From assembly GCA_023424785.1 (NCBI GenBank), contig JAFADP010000147.1, forward strand, positions 1-5,225: DNA of 5,225 bases, read 5' to 3'. The DNA is from Bacillota bacterium. GTDB taxonomy: Bacteria; Bacillota; Clostridia; Clostridiales; Clostridiaceae. Each line of letters opens with the position of its first letter. Positions within the stretch are counted from its first letter, which is position 1. Position numbers and translations under genes: made by a program. Of this stretch, positions 5,079-5,225 are shown piece after piece. A model generated the notes under the pieces. The model made no database searches and was not told where the DNA came from. It was given only the letters and a program-made list of their open reading frames with translations.

Positions 5079-5225
5079 ATGGGTTATAAAACTATAAGTG
5101 AAAGCTTAAACAGTATATTAAAAAAACTATCTGAAAAGTATTCAATTTATGCACCAAAAGTATTTGAGGGAGATGGAACATTTTCTGATACAGATGTAAT
5201 TAGATATGGTGAAGTATCAACTATA
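5079..5225 (+). CDS. asrA: Anaerobic sulfite reductase subunit A, N-terminal part (runs off right edge)
   Basis: Forty-nine codons are visible. The ATG has AAGGGAG (5065-5071) 7 nt upstream. Residues 21-44 read YSIYAPKVFEGDGTFSDTDV and then IRYG, matching the AsrA opening (a '(Y/F)AP...G.FSDTD.I.Y' motif). AsrA is a 4Fe-4S protein that passes electrons toward the siroheme subunit AsrC in NADH-linked reduction of sulfite to sulfide in the cytoplasm; asrB and asrC normally follow. The cluster-binding cysteines lie beyond the window. A related hydrogenase-associated ferredoxin-type subunit shares this N-terminus and is the main alternative. The Crp/Fnr-type operator upstream suits an anaerobic respiratory or sulfur gene. 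Confidence 0.72.
   Translation, partial: MGYKTISESLNSILKKLSEKYSIYAPKVFEGDGTFSDTDVIRYGEVSTI

Overview
The window looks like chromosomal DNA of a low-GC anaerobic Firmicute, most likely a Clostridium. It is very AT-rich, its Shine-Dalgarno sites are purine-rich, its terminators are short A-stem-T hairpins, and it carries protein families that I associate with clostridia. It holds five complete protein genes, two genes cut by the window edges, and a long AT-rich gene-free stretch.

Region by region: (1) 1-125, minus strand, is the start of an IS607-type serine transposase (tnpA) running off the left edge. A good promoter precedes it, and its -10 and -35 boxes sit in the arms of an 8-bp inverted repeat. 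(2) About 223-700 has no convincing gene. It contains a long RNA-type hairpin (489-557) whose origin I cannot name. (3) 701-1546, plus strand, is a PhnP-like metallo-beta-lactamase-fold hydrolase with a Cys cluster and an unusual HxDxDH metal motif. A rho-independent terminator closes it. (4) 1729-3379, plus strand, is a two-gene operon with an 8-nt overlap. The products match what I recall as the DUF6323 and DUF6179 families of unknown function. (5) A symmetric terminator at 3385-3412 serves this operon and the convergent operon on the other strand. (6) 4831-3411, minus strand, is a small atypical protein kinase followed 29 nt later by a calcineurin-type metallophosphoesterase. (7) 4832-5078 is a divergent control region. 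On the plus side it has a Crp/Fnr-type palindrome centred about 41.5 bp before the inferred transcription start, a perfect TATAAT, and a leader of about 98 nt with a tiny possible reading frame and a hairpin plus T-run. (8) 5079 to the right edge is the start of asrA, anaerobic sulfite reductase subunit A.

The genes do not form one pathway. The units that probably work together are the overlapping DUF pair, the kinase/phosphoesterase pair, and the regulated entry to the (mostly unseen) asr operon. Function is known by family for the transposase and AsrA, only at fold level for the MBL enzyme, kinase and phosphoesterase, and is unknown for the DUF pair.
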